This document shows, one piece after another, positions 36,801 through 50,532 of a stretch of DNA of 64,000 nucleotides. Under the pieces are notes generated by a model. It saw nothing but the letters and a program-made list of their open reading frames with translations, did no database searches and had not been told where the DNA came from. Both the position numbers and the translations under genes were made by a program. Within the stretch, counting starts at the first letter, position 1; each line of letters begins with the position of its first letter. Origin of the DNA: Saururus chinensis. Taxonomy: Eukaryota > Streptophyta > Magnoliopsida > Piperales > Saururaceae. The stretch lies in contig CP141143.1 of assembly GCA_035235625.1 (NCBI GenBank), positions 43,199,178 to 43,263,177 on the forward strand, given 5' to 3'.

Positions 36801-39800
36801 CCACAAACTGGTTATATGTTTTAAAGATAAAAGATATCTCTAATTTATTAGTTATGTTTGTAATAATAAATTTGAAGGACAAAGTGATACAAAGTTTCAT
36901 CGTTCTTCCGTAAATAATATAATTTTATTTACTTAACTAGATTTAAAACAAAGCACCAATGCTTATCACAAATATGTATTTAATTATTTTGAATAAAAAC
37001 GTACTCATTTACTAAGTTCAGAAGAATAAATCAAATGTAATAAATGACGAACCAATTGGACACATTTCAGAAAGTTATATTCTTTTAATCAATTAAAACT
37101 TAAGTTCATTAAGAATGTGCGCAAATTGTAATATCATTTAAAGTTTAAAGGGATTTCTCATTCATTTGTTATGTTCATAATAAGAAATTAAATGGATCAT
37201 GTGATGCCACAATCTGATCATTCTTCCTTAACTTTTGTAATTTTATTTGCTTAACTAGTTCAGAACAAAATACCAAATCTCGTCACGAATGTGTTATTAA
37301 TTGTTTTAAATAAATATATATTCATTTGCTAAGTTCATAAGATTAAATAAAACACACTATGAAAAACCAATCAATCCAGTTTTGATCAAGTTATATCCCT
37401 TTAATTTATTAAAACTGAAGTTTATTAAGAATGTGAAACAAAGCGTTATATCATTTAATGTTTTAAGAGACCTCTCATTTATTTGTTATATTCGTAATAA
37501 CGAATCAAATGGAGAAAGTGATACCACAATTTAACCATTCTTCTTTAACTTATTTGATTTCATAGGCTTAACTAGATTTAGAACAAAATATCAAAGTTCA
37601 TCACGAATGTGTATTTAACTATTTTAAATAAATACATATTCATTTGCTAAATTCGTAAGAATAAATCCAATGTAGTAAACAACAAACCTATCAGACAAAG
37701 TTTGGTAAAGTTATATCTATTTAATTGATAAAAATTGAAGTTTGTTAAGAATGTGCACAAATCATTATATTGTTTAAAGTTTAAAGAGTCTGCCCATTCA
37801 TTTGTAACATTCGCAATAACAATTCAAATAGATGTAGTGATACTATAAATTGACCATTCTTCCTAAACTAATATGATTTCATTCACTGACCTAGATTTAG
37901 AACAAAGTACCAAAGTTCATCATGAATGTATATTTAAACTTTTTTAATAAATAGGTATTCATTTGCTAAATTTGTTAGAATGAATCAAATGCACTAAACA
38001 ATTAACAAATCAGAGCAATTTTTGTCAAGTTATGTTCTTTTAATCAAACAAAACCGAAGTTTGTTAAAAATGCATACACATCATTATCTCGTTTATGGTT
38101 TAAAGAGACCTCTCATTTATTTATAATGCTCATATTAGTGAATTAAATGGACAAAGTGATACCAATATTTGTCCGTTCTTCCTTTACCTATATCATTTCA
38201 TTCGTTTAACAATATTTAGAATAGAGAAACAAAGCTCATCATGAAAGTGTATTTAATTATTTTAAATAAGTATGTATTCATTTTCTATGTTCCAAAGAAT
38301 GAATCAAATGCACTAAATGATGGACGAATCTGGCGATTTTTGGTCAAGTTATCTCCTTTTAATCGATTAAAACCGAAGTTCGTTAAGAATGTTCACAAAC
38401 CATTATATCATTTAAAGTTTAAAGAGACCTATCATTTATTTGTTATGTATGTAATGACAAATGAAATGGACCAAGTAATAACATAATTTAGCCATTCTTC
38501 GTTAACTTTTATGATTTATTGTCTTAACTAGATTTAAAACAAAGCACTAAACCTCGTCCAGAATGTGTATTTAATTGTTTTAAATAAAGACGTACCCATT
38601 TGCTAAGTTCATAAAACTAAATAAAATGCACTAAACAATGAACCAATTGTACTAATTTTTTTCTAGTTATATCATTTTAATCGATTAAGAAGTTTGTTTT
38701 GAATGTGTACAAATCTTTATATCATTTAAAGGTAAAAAAGATCTCTTATTTATTTGTTATGTTTGTAATAACGAATCAAAAGGACAAAGTGATACCAAAG
38801 TTTCACCGTTCTTCCATAAATTATATGAATTCATTTACTTAACTAGATTTAGAATAAAGTAATAAATCTTTTTACTAATGTGTATTGAAATGTTCTAAAT
38901 AAATATGTACTCATTCATTAAGTTCGTAAAATTGAATCAAATGCACCAAACAACGAACCAATCAGATAAATTTTTGTCAAGCTATATCCTATTAATCAAT
39001 TAAAACTAAAGTTTATTAGGAATGTGTACAAATTGTTATATCATTTAAAGTTTAAATATACCACTTATTCATTTGTTACATTCGTAATAACAAATCAAAT
39101 AGATAAAGTGATGCCACAATTTGACCGTTCTTCCTTAGCTTATATAATTCCATTCACTTTACTAAATTTTGAACAAAACACCAAAGCTCGTCACGATATT
39201 TTTTTAATTATTTTAAATAAATATCTATTCATTTGCTAAGTGCAAAATAATAAGTAAAACACAATAAACTATCAACCAATCATACCACTTTTAATCAAGT
39301 CATTTCCTTTTAATCGATTAAAATTGAAGTTTGTTAAGAATGTCCACAAACCATTATATCGTTTAAAGTTTAAAGAGAGCTCCCATTCATTTGTTACATT
39401 CATTATTACAAATCAAATTGGCAAAGTGATACCACAATTTGACCATTCTTCCTTAACCTATATGATTTCATTCGGTTAACTAGATAAACAAAGCACCAAA
39501 GCTCATTACGAATGTGTATTTTTAATAAATACATACCCATTTACTAAGTTCAGAAGAATAAATTAAGCGCATTAAATGACGAACCATTTGGACTAAGTTT
39601 TGTCAAGTTATATCATTTTAGCTGAAGTTCTTTAAGAATGTGTACAAATCGTTATATCATTTAATATTAAAAGAGATCTCTAATTTATTTGTTATGTTTC
39701 TAATAAAAAATTAAATTGACAAAGCGATACCACAATTTGACTATTCTTCCTAAACTTACATGATTTCATTCACTTAAGTAGATTTATGACAAAGCACCAA

Positions 39801-42800
39801 ATCTCATCATGAATATGTATTAATTTATTTTAAATAAATACATACCTATTTACTAAGTTTGTAAGAATGAATGAAATGCACTAATCGTTGAACAAATCAT
39901 ACCACTTTTGGTCAATTTATAACCATTAAATCACTAAATTTTTTCGTAATTTAACCATTCTTCCATAACTTAAGTGATTTCATTCGTTTAAATGGATTTA
40001 CACAAAAGAACCAAAGCTTGTCACTAATGTGTATTTAATTATTTTAAATAAATATGTACTCAATCGCTAAGTTTATAAGAATGAATAAAATGCACAAAAC
40101 GATGAAATAATACGAACACTTTTAGTTAAGTTATATCCCTTTAATTGATTAAAACTGAAGTTTATTAAGAACGTGCACAAACCGTTATGTCATTTAAAGT
40201 ATAAAGAACCCTCCCATTTATTTGTTATGTTCATAATAACAAATAAAATAGACAAAGTGATACCACAATTTGACAGTTCTACCTTAACTTATGTAATTTT
40301 ATTCATTTAATTAAATTTAGAACAAAGCACTAAAGCTCATCAAAAATGTTTATATAAAACACACTAAACAATAAACTAATTAGACAACTTTTAGTCAAAT
40401 TATATCCTTTTAATAATTTAAATTTGAAATTCATTAACAATCTGTAGAAATCTTTATATCGATTAAAGATTAAAGAGACCTCCCGTTCGTTTGTTACATT
40501 CGTAATGACGAATCAAATGGACATTCAGTTGTTCTTCTTTATCTTTTATGATTTCATTTGCTTAACTTGATTTAAAACAAATTACTGAACCACGTCATGA
40601 ATGTCTGTTTCATTTTTATAAATAAAGACGTACTCAATTGCTAACCTCATAAGAATGAATAAAATACACTGAACGACAAACCAATTGGACCACTTTTGTT
40701 CAAGTTCTATCTTTTTAAATGATTGAAACCAAAGTTCCTTATGAATGTGCACAAATCATTTTATAATTTAAAGATAAAAGGGATCTCTCATTCATTTGCT
40801 ACATTCATAATAATGTATCTAATGGACAAAGTGATGTAAAAATTTTACCGTTCTTCCTTCAATTATATGATTTCATTTACTTAACTAGATTTAGAACAAA
40901 GGACCAAAGCATGTCACAAATGTGTATTTAATTGTTTTAAATAAATATGTACTCATTTGCTATATTCTTAAGAATAAATCAAACGTAATAAATGACGACC
41001 AAATCGGTCTAATTTTGCTATAGTTATATCTTTCTAATCGATTAATTCTGAAGTTCATTAAGAATGTGATCGTTATCAGGTTTAAAATTGAAAAAGACCT
41101 TATATTCAATTGTTATGCTCATAATAAAAAATCAAATAGACAAAGTTATACCACAAATTTGATTGTTCTTCCTTAACTTATAAAATTTCATTCGCTAAAC
41201 TAGATTTAGAACAAAGCTCCAAAGCTCGTCACAAATGTTGATTTAAATATTTAAATAAATACATACTCATTTGCTATGTTCGTATGAATGCATCAAATGT
41301 ACTAAATGACTTAGTAATTTGGCCATTGTTGGTCTAGTTATATACATTTAATCGATTAAACCCGAAGTTCCTCAAGAAAATGCTAGAATCGTTATATAGT
41401 TTAAAGTTAAAAAAAGATCTCTCATTCATTTGTCATGTTTGAAATAACGAATCAAATAAACAAAGTGATTCCATAAATTAACCGTTCTTCCTTATCTTTT
41501 ATTATTTCATTTGCTTAACTAGATTTAGAAGAAAGCATAAAAGCTCGTCACGAATGTGTATTTATTTGTTCTAAATAAAGGCGTACTCATTTGCTAGGTT
41601 CATAAGAATGAAATAAATGTACTAAACAAGGAACCAATCAGACTACTTTTGGTCAAGTTCTATCATTTTAAATGATTAAAACCGAAGTTCGTTAAGAGTG
41701 TGCATAAATTATTATATCGTATAAAGTTTAAAGAGACCTCCCATTTATTTGTTACATTCTTAATAACGAATTAAATAGAAAAAGACATACCACAATTTGA
41801 ATGAGTTTCCTTAGCTTATATGATTTCATTCGATTAATTAGATCTAGAACAAAGCAACAAAGCTCATCCCCAATGTGTATTTAATTATTTTAGATAAGTA
41901 CATACTCATTTTCTAAGTTCATAAGAATGAATAAAATGTACTAAATGACAAACCAATCAGAAAACTTTTGTTCAAGTTGTATTCTTTTAATCAATTAAAA
42001 CCGAAGTTCGTTATGAATGTGTACAAATCGTAATATCCTTTAAAGTTAAAAGAGAACTGTCCTTCATTTTCTATGTGCGTAATAACGAATTTAATGGACA
42101 AAGTGATGCCAAAATTTCACTGCTCTTCCTTAAATTATTTGATTCCATTCACTTAACTAGATTTATAACAAAGCACCAAAGCTTGTCACAAATGAGTATT
42201 AATTTTTTTAAATAAATACTACTTATTTGCTAAGTTGGTATGAATGAATCTAATGCAATAATTGATGAAGCAATCAGACCAATTTTGTTAAAGTTATATC
42301 CTTTTAATCGATTAAAACCGATGTTCGTTAAGAATGTGCACAAATTATTACATTATTTAAAGCTTAAAGAAACCTCCTATTCCTTTGTTACGTTCAGAAT
42401 AATGAATCAAATGGACAAAGTTATACCACAATCTGACCTTTCTTCCTTACTTTATATAATTTTATTCTCTTAACTTGATTTAGAAAAAAAGCACTAAAGC
42501 TCATCATGAATGTGTATTTTAATATTTTAAATAAATATATACTCATTTGCTAAGTTCGTAAGAATGCATCAAATGTACTAAACTATGAACCAATTGGTCC
42601 ACTGTTAGTCTTGTTATATCATTTTAATTGGTTAAACCCAAAGTTCCTTAAGAATATGCAAGAATCCTTACATCATTTAAAGTCAAAAAAGATCTCCCAT
42701 TTATTTGTAATGTTTGAAATAACGAACAAAATGGACAAAATGATTCCACAAATTGACCATTCTTCTTTATCTTATATGATTTTATTCGCTTAACTATATT

Positions 42801-45800
42801 TAAAACAAAGCATAAAAGCTCATCACGAATGTGTATTTAATTATTTTAAATAAATATGTACTCATTTGTTAAGTTTGTAAGAATTAATTAAATGCACTAA
42901 ATGACAAACTAATCCGATCACTTCTGGTCAACTAATATTATTTTTAATGATTAAAACTGAAGTTCGTTAAGAAAGTTTGTACGTAAATCATTATATAGTA
43001 TAAAGTTCAAAGATACCTCCCATTTAGTTGTTATGTTCTTAATATCAAATTAAATAGAAAAAGTGATACCACAATTTGACCGTGCTTCCTTAACTTATAT
43101 GATTTTATTTGTTTAACTAGATCTAGAACAAAACACAAAAGCTCGTCACGAATGTATTTTTAATTATTTTAAACAAATGCGTACTCATTTGCTAAGTTCA
43201 TAAGAATGAATAAAATGCACAAAACAACGAACTAATCAGATCAATTTTGTTGAAGGTGTACTCTTTTAATCGATTAAAATCGAAGTTTATTATGAATGTG
43301 CACAAATCGTAATATCGTTTAAAGTTGAAAGAGATCACTCATTCATTTGCTATGTTAATAATAATGAATTTAATTAACAAAGTGATGCAAAAATTTCACC
43401 ATTCTTCCTTAAATTATATGATTTCTTTCACTTTACCTATATTTTGAACAAAAAATTAATTCTTATCATAAATGTGTATTTAATAGTTTTAAATAAATAC
43501 GTACTCATTTGCTAAGTTGGTAAAAATGAATCAACCGCAAGAAATGACGAAGCAATCATACCAATTTTGGTAAAGTTTTATCCTTTTAATTGATTAAAAC
43601 CGAAGTTCACTAAGAATGTTCACAAAACGTTATATTATTTAAAGCTTAGAGAGGCCTCTTGTTCATTTATTACATTTGTAATATGGAATCAAATTAACAA
43701 AGTTATACCACAATTTGACTATTCTTCTTTAACTTATACAATTTATTTTGCTTAACTAGATTTAAAATAAAGAACCAAAGCTCCTCACGAATGTGTATTT
43801 AAATATTTTAAATAAATACATACTCATTTGTTAAGTTTGTAAAAATGCATCAAACGCACTAAATGACGAACCAATTGGCCATTGTTGGATTAGTTATATC
43901 CTTTTAATCAATTAAAACTGGAGTTCCTTAAGAATGTGGACAAATCGTTATATCTTTAAAAGTTAAAAAAGATCACTCATTCATTTATTACGTTCAAAAT
44001 AATGAATCAAATGGACAAAGTAATTCCATAATTTCACCGATGAACTAATCGGACTGCTTTTGGTCAAGTTATATCCTATTGATTGATTAAAAAAAATATT
44101 CGTTAAGAATGTGCACAAATCATTATATTGTTCAAAGTTGAAAGAGACAACCCATTCATTTGTTACACTCGTAATAACGAATTAATTGGACAAAGTGATA
44201 CCAAATTTGATCGTTCTGTCTCAACTTACATGATTTTATTTGCTTAATTAGATCTAGAACAAAGAGCCAAAGCTCGTCTCTATTGTAGATTTAATAAATA
44301 CATATGCTAAATTCCTTAGCATGAACCAAGAGCACAAAACGACAAACCAATCGGACCATTATTTCTCAAGTTAAATCCTTTTTTTCAATTAAAACCGAAG
44401 TTCGTTAAGAATGTTTATAAATCGTAATATTGTTTAAAGTTTAAAGAGACCATTCATTCATTTGTTACGTTTGTAATAACAAATCAAATGAACAAACAGA
44501 TACCACAATTTGACCATTCTTTCATAATTTATATGATTTCATTCGCTTAACTAAATTTAGAACAAAGCACTAAATCTCGTCACAAATGTATGTTTATTTG
44601 TTTTAAATAAATACGCATTCATTTGCTATTTTCATAACGATGATGAACTAAATGACGAGCCGATCGGATCACTTTGCGTCAAGTTAAATCTTTTTAATCA
44701 ATTGAAACAAAAATTTATTAAGAATGTGCACGAATCATTATATTATTTAAAATTTAATGAGACCTCCCATTCATAAGTTACGTTCATAATAACAAATCAA
44801 ATAGATAAAGTGATACGACAATTTTACCATTCTTCCTTTACTTATATAATTTCAATCACTTAACTCAATTTAGAAAAAAAACACCAAAGTTTGTCTCAAA
44901 TTTGCATTTAATTGTTTTGAATAAATACATACTCATTTGCTATGTTCATAAGAATGAATGAAACGCATAGAATGAAGAAACAATAAGACAAAATTTTGTC
45001 AAGTTATATCCTTTGAATAAAAAAAAACCAAAGTTCATTAAAAAACTTCATAAACTGTTATGTCGTTGAAAGTTTAAATAGACCTCTCATTCATTTGCTA
45101 CGTTCATAATAACATACCAAATGGAGAAAGTAATAACACTATTAGATCATTCTTCCTTAACTTATATGATTTCTTATGCTTAACAAGATTTATAACAAAG
45201 CACGGAGCTCATTACAAATTTTTATTTAATTGTTTTAAATAAATACGTACTCATTTGCTAAGTTCATAAGCATGAATTAAGCACACTAAATCACAAACAA
45301 ATGGAAATTTTTTTTGTCATGTTATATCCTTTTAATCGATTAAAACCAAAGTTTGTTAAGAATGTTTATAAATTGTAATATCATTTAAATTTTAAAGAGA
45401 CCTCTAATTCATTTTTTACGTTCGTAATAACGAATTAAATGGACAAACAGATACCAAAATTTAACCTTTCCTCCCCAAATTATATAATTTCATTAGCTTA
45501 ACTAGATTTATAACAAAGCACCAAAATCTCATAAAAATGTGTATTTAATTTATTTAAAATAAATGTGTACTCATTTCCTATGTTCATAAGAATGCATCAA
45601 ATGCCCACTTTTGGTAAAGTTATATCTATTGAATCAATTAAAACCGAACTTCGTTAAGAATTTGCACAAATCATTAGATCATTTAAAGTTTAATGTGACT
45701 TTTTATTTGTTTATTACTTTCGCAATAACAAATTAAATGGACAAAGTGATACCACAATTTAACCATTTTTCTATAACTAATATGATTCCATTTGCTTGAA

Positions 45801-47321
45801 AGGATTTAGAACAAAGCACCAAAGCAAGTCAAGATTGTGTATTTCACTGTTTTAAATAAATATGTATCCATTTGCTAAGTTAATAAGAAATTAAGAATGA
45901 ATCAAAATCACTAAATGATGAACCAATCGGGCCACTTTTTATCTAGTTATATCCTTTTAATCGAGCAAAACTGAAGTTCGTTAAGAATGTGCACAAATAA
46001 TTGTATCATGCAAAGTTTAAAGTGACCTCCCATTTAATTGTTTTAAATAAATATTCATTTACTATGTTTGTAAGAATGAATCAAATGCACTATACGACAA
46101 AAAAATCAGACCACTTTTGGTCAAGTTATATCCTATTAGTCGATTAAAACCGAAGTTTGTTAAAAATGTGTACAAACCATTACATAGTTCAAAGTTTAAA
46201 GCAACCTCCCATTCATTTGTTACGTTCATACTAACGTATCACATCAACAAAGTGATACCACAATTTGACTTTTCTTCCTTAACTTATATTATTTTATTTG
46301 CTTAACTAGATTTAGAACAAAGCCACAAAACTCGTCACAAATGTTTATTCACTTAACTAGATTTATAAATATGTACTCATTTGTTGAGTTCTTTGCAATG
46401 AATCAAATATACTAAACACGAACCTATCGAACAACTTTTGGACAAGTTATATCATTTTAATCTATTAAAACCGAAGATCTGTAGAATGTTCACAAATCAT
46501 TGTCTTATTGAAAGTTTAAGGAGACCACCCATTTATTTCTTATGTTCATAATGGCAAATTAAATTGACAAAGTTATAGCACAATTTTTTCAGTCTTCCTT
46601 AATTTATATGATATTATTCATTTAACTAGATTTAGAACAAAGCACCGGAGCACTTCACAAATGTGTATGTAATTGTTTTAAATAAATATATACGCATTTG
46701 CTAAGTTCATAAGAATGAATCAAATGCTAAACGAACAACTAATCAGACCACTTTTTGTCTAGTTATATCCCTTTAATCGATTAAAACCAAATTTTGTTAA
46801 AAATGTGTACAAATCATTAAATTATTTAAAATTTAAAGATACCTCCCATTCATTCATTGCGTTCATAATAACGAATTAAATGGACAAAGTGATACCACAA
46901 TTTGATCATCGTTCCATAACCTATATGACTTAATTCATTTAACTAGATATAGAACAAAGCACCAAAGCTTATCATTTGCTAAGTCCATACGAACGAAATA
47001 ATTGTACTCAACGATGAACAAATCAGACCAACTTTAGTCATTTTATTTCCTTTTAATCTATTTAAACCGAAGTTCATTAAGAATATGCAAAAATCATTAT
47101 ATGTTTTAAAGTTTAAAGATACCTCATATTTGGTTCTTATGTTCATATTAGCAAATTAAATGTAAAGAGTTATAGCACAATTTGGCTAGTTTTCCTTAAC
47201 TTATATGATTTAAATTCTTTTAACTAGATATAGAACAAAGCACTAAAGCACGTCACAAATGTGTATTTAATTATTTTAAATAAATACGTTCTCATTTTCT
47301 AAGTTTTTAAGAATTGATACA
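24834..47321 (+). repeat. 319-bp satellite array, central block, about 70 monomers
   Basis: Continuous head-to-tail array. The TTTTAATCGATTAAAA-type box recurs at steps of 318-320 bp (for example 29286, 29604, 29923, 30242). Monomer landmarks in order: cattcatttgttacgttcg, gacaaagtgataccacaattt, cttccttaacttatatga, cttaactagatttagaacaaag, cgaatgtgtatttaat, catttgctaagttcg, gcactaaacgacgaacc, ttttggtcaagttatatcc, the palindrome, and ttaagaatgtgcacaaatc. Divergence between monomers is high, roughly a tenth or more of positions by eye, with many CG-to-TG/CA changes. Irregular units occur near 28740, 30800, 32430, 33380, 39940, 40350, 44040 and 46340. No host gene in 22.5 kb. Open frames of 60-80 codons such as those with KLYPFNRLK are repeats of one satellite translation. 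Confidence 0.95.
28681..28827 (+). repeat. Local 78-bp duplication within a satellite monomer
   Basis: The part from caaagtactagcac to agattta (28681-28747) is repeated as caaagtgatacc to agattta (about 28758-28826). The spacing between flanking palindromes here is 397 bp instead of 319, which fits a 78-bp insertion by unequal exchange or slippage. Confidence 0.8.
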
Positions 47322-47387
47322 GGGATTAGGCATACCTGTAGCCATTGTAATTGAGAACCTCTTCAATAAAGCTTGATCTTCAGCTAA

Positions 47388-47423
47388 TCCACTTCAGAAT
47401 CAGAATAGTATTTCTGGTTTAGA
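47388..47423 (-). repeat. 3' LTR remnant of the copia element
   Basis: Only ccacttcagaatc.gaatagtatttctggtttagaat-like sequence (36 bp) matches the 5' LTR (53628-53662). The bases between here and the satellite junction (47322-47387) begin TGATACAGGG and end the element in TATCA on the minus strand, as an LTR should, but do not match the 5' LTR. The upstream two thirds of the LTR is not recognisable. Confidence 0.6.
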
Positions 47424-47695
47424 ATAACTTTATACTCTTACAAAATGTCAAAATCACATGAATCAAGGCAGTTATATCCTCAAAGGAGAACATTCCCTTC
47501 CATGTATCACAATGCAACTAATTCATTCTGTTTGAGTTCTATATGTGGAAAAATATATTTATGAGTGAAGGCATGGTCCCACTCATTTTGTAAATATTGT
47601 CTCATACTTAAGTTCACTAAAAAATGAGACACTACGAGAAAAGAAACTGTAACTGCTATGATAAATGAGTAAAGTCCAGAAGTACATAAGCAAAA

Positions 47696-48034
47696 TCAAA
47701 TGCACGATGAGCTAATAAGACCCATACAATCCACATGACTCTTAAACAGAGAAGGGGGTAAGCTCTTAGTCATTGGATCAACAACCATAAGCTCAGTACC
47801 TATATGCTCAATAACAACTGTCCCAGCTTTAACACGATCCCAAACAACAAGATACTTAATGTCGATGTGCTTACTCTGACTTCCACTCTTGTTGTTCTTC
47901 GTGAAGAACACAGCAGCACTATTATCATAGAACATCTTTAACGGCCTAGATATGGAATCCATAATAGTAAGTCCTATGACAAAGTTCATCAGCCAAGTAG
48001 CATGTGACGTGCCCTCATAACAAGCAACAAACTA
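47696..48034 (-). pseudogene. Copia RNase H, C-terminal end
   Basis: RNase H removes the RNA strand during reverse transcription. The frame 47989-47696 reads MFYDNSAAVFFTKNNKSGSQ, then KHIDIKYLVVWDRVKAG and a Pro-Met-Thr-Lys-Ser-Leu-Pro ending (VDPMTKSLPP), the normal C-terminus of copia pol, and stops at 47696. Between it and the main pol frame the sequence shifts frame once (about 47990-48031), just after the TAG at 48032-48034. Confidence 0.88.
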
Positions 48035-49249
48035 TGCCTCCATAGTTGACGACGCTGTAAGGGTTTGCTTAACACTTTTCCAAGAGACAGCACTGCCTGC
48101 CAAAAGGAAAATATAACCCGACGTCGACTTTTTTGAGTCAACACAACCAGCAAAGTCTGCATCTGTGTATCCAACCAGGTCCAAATGATCAGAATGTCTG
48201 TATGTAAGCATGTAATCCTTCGTTCCTTGTAGATACCTCATAACCTTCTTTGCAGCTCTCCGATGATCCATCCCTGGATTTTTTTGATATCTACCCAATA
48301 TCCCCATAACAAAGGCAATATCAGGTCTTGTACAAACCTCCAAGTACATCATACTACCAACTGCCGATGTATAAGGAATTTCCTTCATGCTTTCCAGCTC
48401 CAAAGAATTCTTTGGACACTGGAACAAACCAAATTTGTCACCCTTCACAATAGGAGTTGCACTAGGTGAGCAGTTTTCCATGTTAAACCATTGCAGAACT
48501 TTATTGATATAGGCCTGTTGAGACAACCCAAGGATCCTTCTGGATCTATCACGATAGATCTCAATCCCTATGACAGAGGATGCCTCTCCTAAATCTTTCA
48601 TGTCAAAGTTCTGAGAAAGAAACTGCTTAGTCTCGTGCAACATCCCTAAGTCACTACTTGCAAGTAGAATATCATCAACATACAAGACCAGAAACGTGCA
48701 ACGGCTCCTACTAACCTTAAGGTATATGCACTGATCAACAATGTTCTCCTTAAAACCAAATGAATTAATAACATCGTTGAACTTCAAATACCACTGTCGG
48801 GAGGCCTGTTTCAGTCCATATATTGACTTCTTGAGTCTACAAACCAGATGACTTCCTTTATCTGAGGTGAAACCTTCAGGCTGAGTCATATACACCTACT
48901 CCTCAAGATCCCCATTCAAGAACGCCGTCTGGACATCCATTTGATGTAACTCCAAGTCAAAATGAGCTACAAGGGCCAAAATAACTCTCATTGAATCCTT
49001 CGTAGAAACAGGAGAGAAGGTTTTATTATAGTCAACACCATCTTTCTGAAGAAATCCTTTGGCTACAAGTTGGGCCTTATATCTGCTAATGTTACAAGAT
49101 GGGTCTAATTTAGTCTTATAAACCCATTTGCAGCCAAGAGTCCTTGCGCCCTGCGGTAACTCTATGAGATCCCAGACTTGATTATCAGCCATAGATTTCA
49201 TCTCATCCTGCATGGCATCATACCATTTGACATAGTTATCTCCAGACAT
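48032..49249 (-). pseudogene. Copia reverse transcriptase and RNase H core
   Basis: Reverse transcriptase copies element RNA into DNA. The frame 49249-48896 starts the domain (DEMKSMADNQVWDL, CKWVYKTKLDPS, FSPVSTKDSMRVILALVA, MDVQTAFLNGDLEE). A TAG at 48896-48898 interrupts it. It then continues 48895-48035 with TQPEGF, KKSIYGLKQASRQWYLKF, the catalytic YVDDILLAS (about 48682-48656), GIEIYRDRSRRILGLSQQAY and GYTDADFAGCVDSKKSTSGY of the RNase H core. It ends at a second TAG, 48032-48034, before FVACY. Both stops replace what is usually a Glu codon and could each come from a single G-to-T change. The catalytic residues look intact. Without the two stops and one frame change it would be a typical full-length domain. 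Confidence 0.93.
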
Positions 49250-49393
49250 GGCCTGTAAATACGTAATAGGATCTTGAATGAGTCCAACATTCTCGTTAGA
49301 CTCCTAGAGGTATACAACATAGTCAGAAGGGAGTGCAGGTTTCCTTACTCTTGAGGACCTTCGAAGTCCTATTTCATCAACAGGCAGAGGTGC

Positions 49394-50442
49394 CTATGCA
49401 ACAGGAACTTCAGCAACTTGTTCCTTAGGGGATGGTAAAGGAAGCAGAGGTTGCTCTGGAATCACCATAGGCGATGCAGCATGTGATCCTCCACCGGATA
49501 TGGGTATAAGTACTGGAACCCGTATTTCCTCAAACACAATGTGTTTGGGGGAAATACTCCCACTGAAGTTGCCATGCTCAAGAAAACGTGCATTCCATGC
49601 TTCGACTACTGTAGGGGTGTGAGATGGACAATAAAACCTATAACCCTTAGACCTTTCTGCATAGCCAATGAAAAATCCACTGACAGTCTGAGGGTCAAGC
49701 TTCTTCTCAAGTGGATTATACACCTTAACCTCAACAGGATAACCCCAGATGTGTACATGATCTAAACTAGGTTTCCATCAATTCCATAACTCAAAGGGTG
49801 TTTTAGGAATAGCTTTCGATGGAACTCAATTTTAAATGTACACGGCTGTCTTTAAGGCTTCACTCCACATATTGAGAGGAAGAGAGGAGTTACTTATCAT
49901 ACTCCTTACCATATCCATCAAAGTGTGGTTCCTCCTTTCAGCAACACCATTTTGTTGTGGTGTGCCTGGTACTATGTATTGGGCATCAATACCATTTTCC
50001 TTCAAGAACTGCGCAAATGGTCCAGGTTTTTGTCCACTCTCTGTGTACCTACCATAGTATTCCCCTCTATCTGATCTAACAATTTTGATACTCAAAACAG
50101 ATTGTTTCTCTACCTCTGTCTTATTAGTCTTAAAAGCATCAAATGCTTCAGACTTTTCATTTAAGAGATAAAGATACATGATCGGGTATGATCATCGATA
50201 AAGGTAATGAAATACCTTTGACCATTCAAACAGGGAGTACTAAACGGTCCACAGATATCAGTGTATGTAGTGCCTAATTTCTCATCTTGCCTCTTAGCAC
50301 CCTTAGAAGACTTGTTAGTCTGCTTTCCCTTTATGTAGTTTATACATGTCTCAAGATCAGTAAAGTCAAGAGTTTTTAAAACTCCTTCTCTTACTAATCT
50401 CTTTAAGTGGTCAATGGAGATATGCCTAACCGCCTGTGCCAT
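49394..50442 (-). pseudogene. Copia integrase
   Basis: Integrase joins the DNA copy to the genome. The zinc domain and first Asp lie in 50442-50161 (HISIDHLKRLV, CINYIKGK, then TDICGPF). The core, 50179-49832, holds the second Asp in RSDRGEYYG (about 50071) and the Glu in NGVAERRNHT (about 49939). The spacing between them is longer than 35 residues because of an insert around YTESGQKPGPF, as in some plant copia families. A broken stretch (49724-49831) still reads PFELWN and HVHIWGYPVEV. The C-terminal part, 49723-49394, follows (FFIGYAERSKGYRFYCP). Frame breaks near 50161-50179 and 49830 make it inactive. All three acidic residues are still present. Confidence 0.92.
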
Positions 50443-50532
50443 AACATAGAGGAGTTATTTTTAATAACACTTCCTTGCACAAACATCATAGATTGTTCAA
50501 AGGAAACATGCAAAGAGAGACAATATAATCCA

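Noticed and set aside
24834-47321. Regular repeats considered as a CRISPR-like array or as 5S rDNA
   Set aside because: The whole 319-bp unit is repeated without distinct spacers, and no 5S gene sequence is present. The genome type is a plant nucleus.
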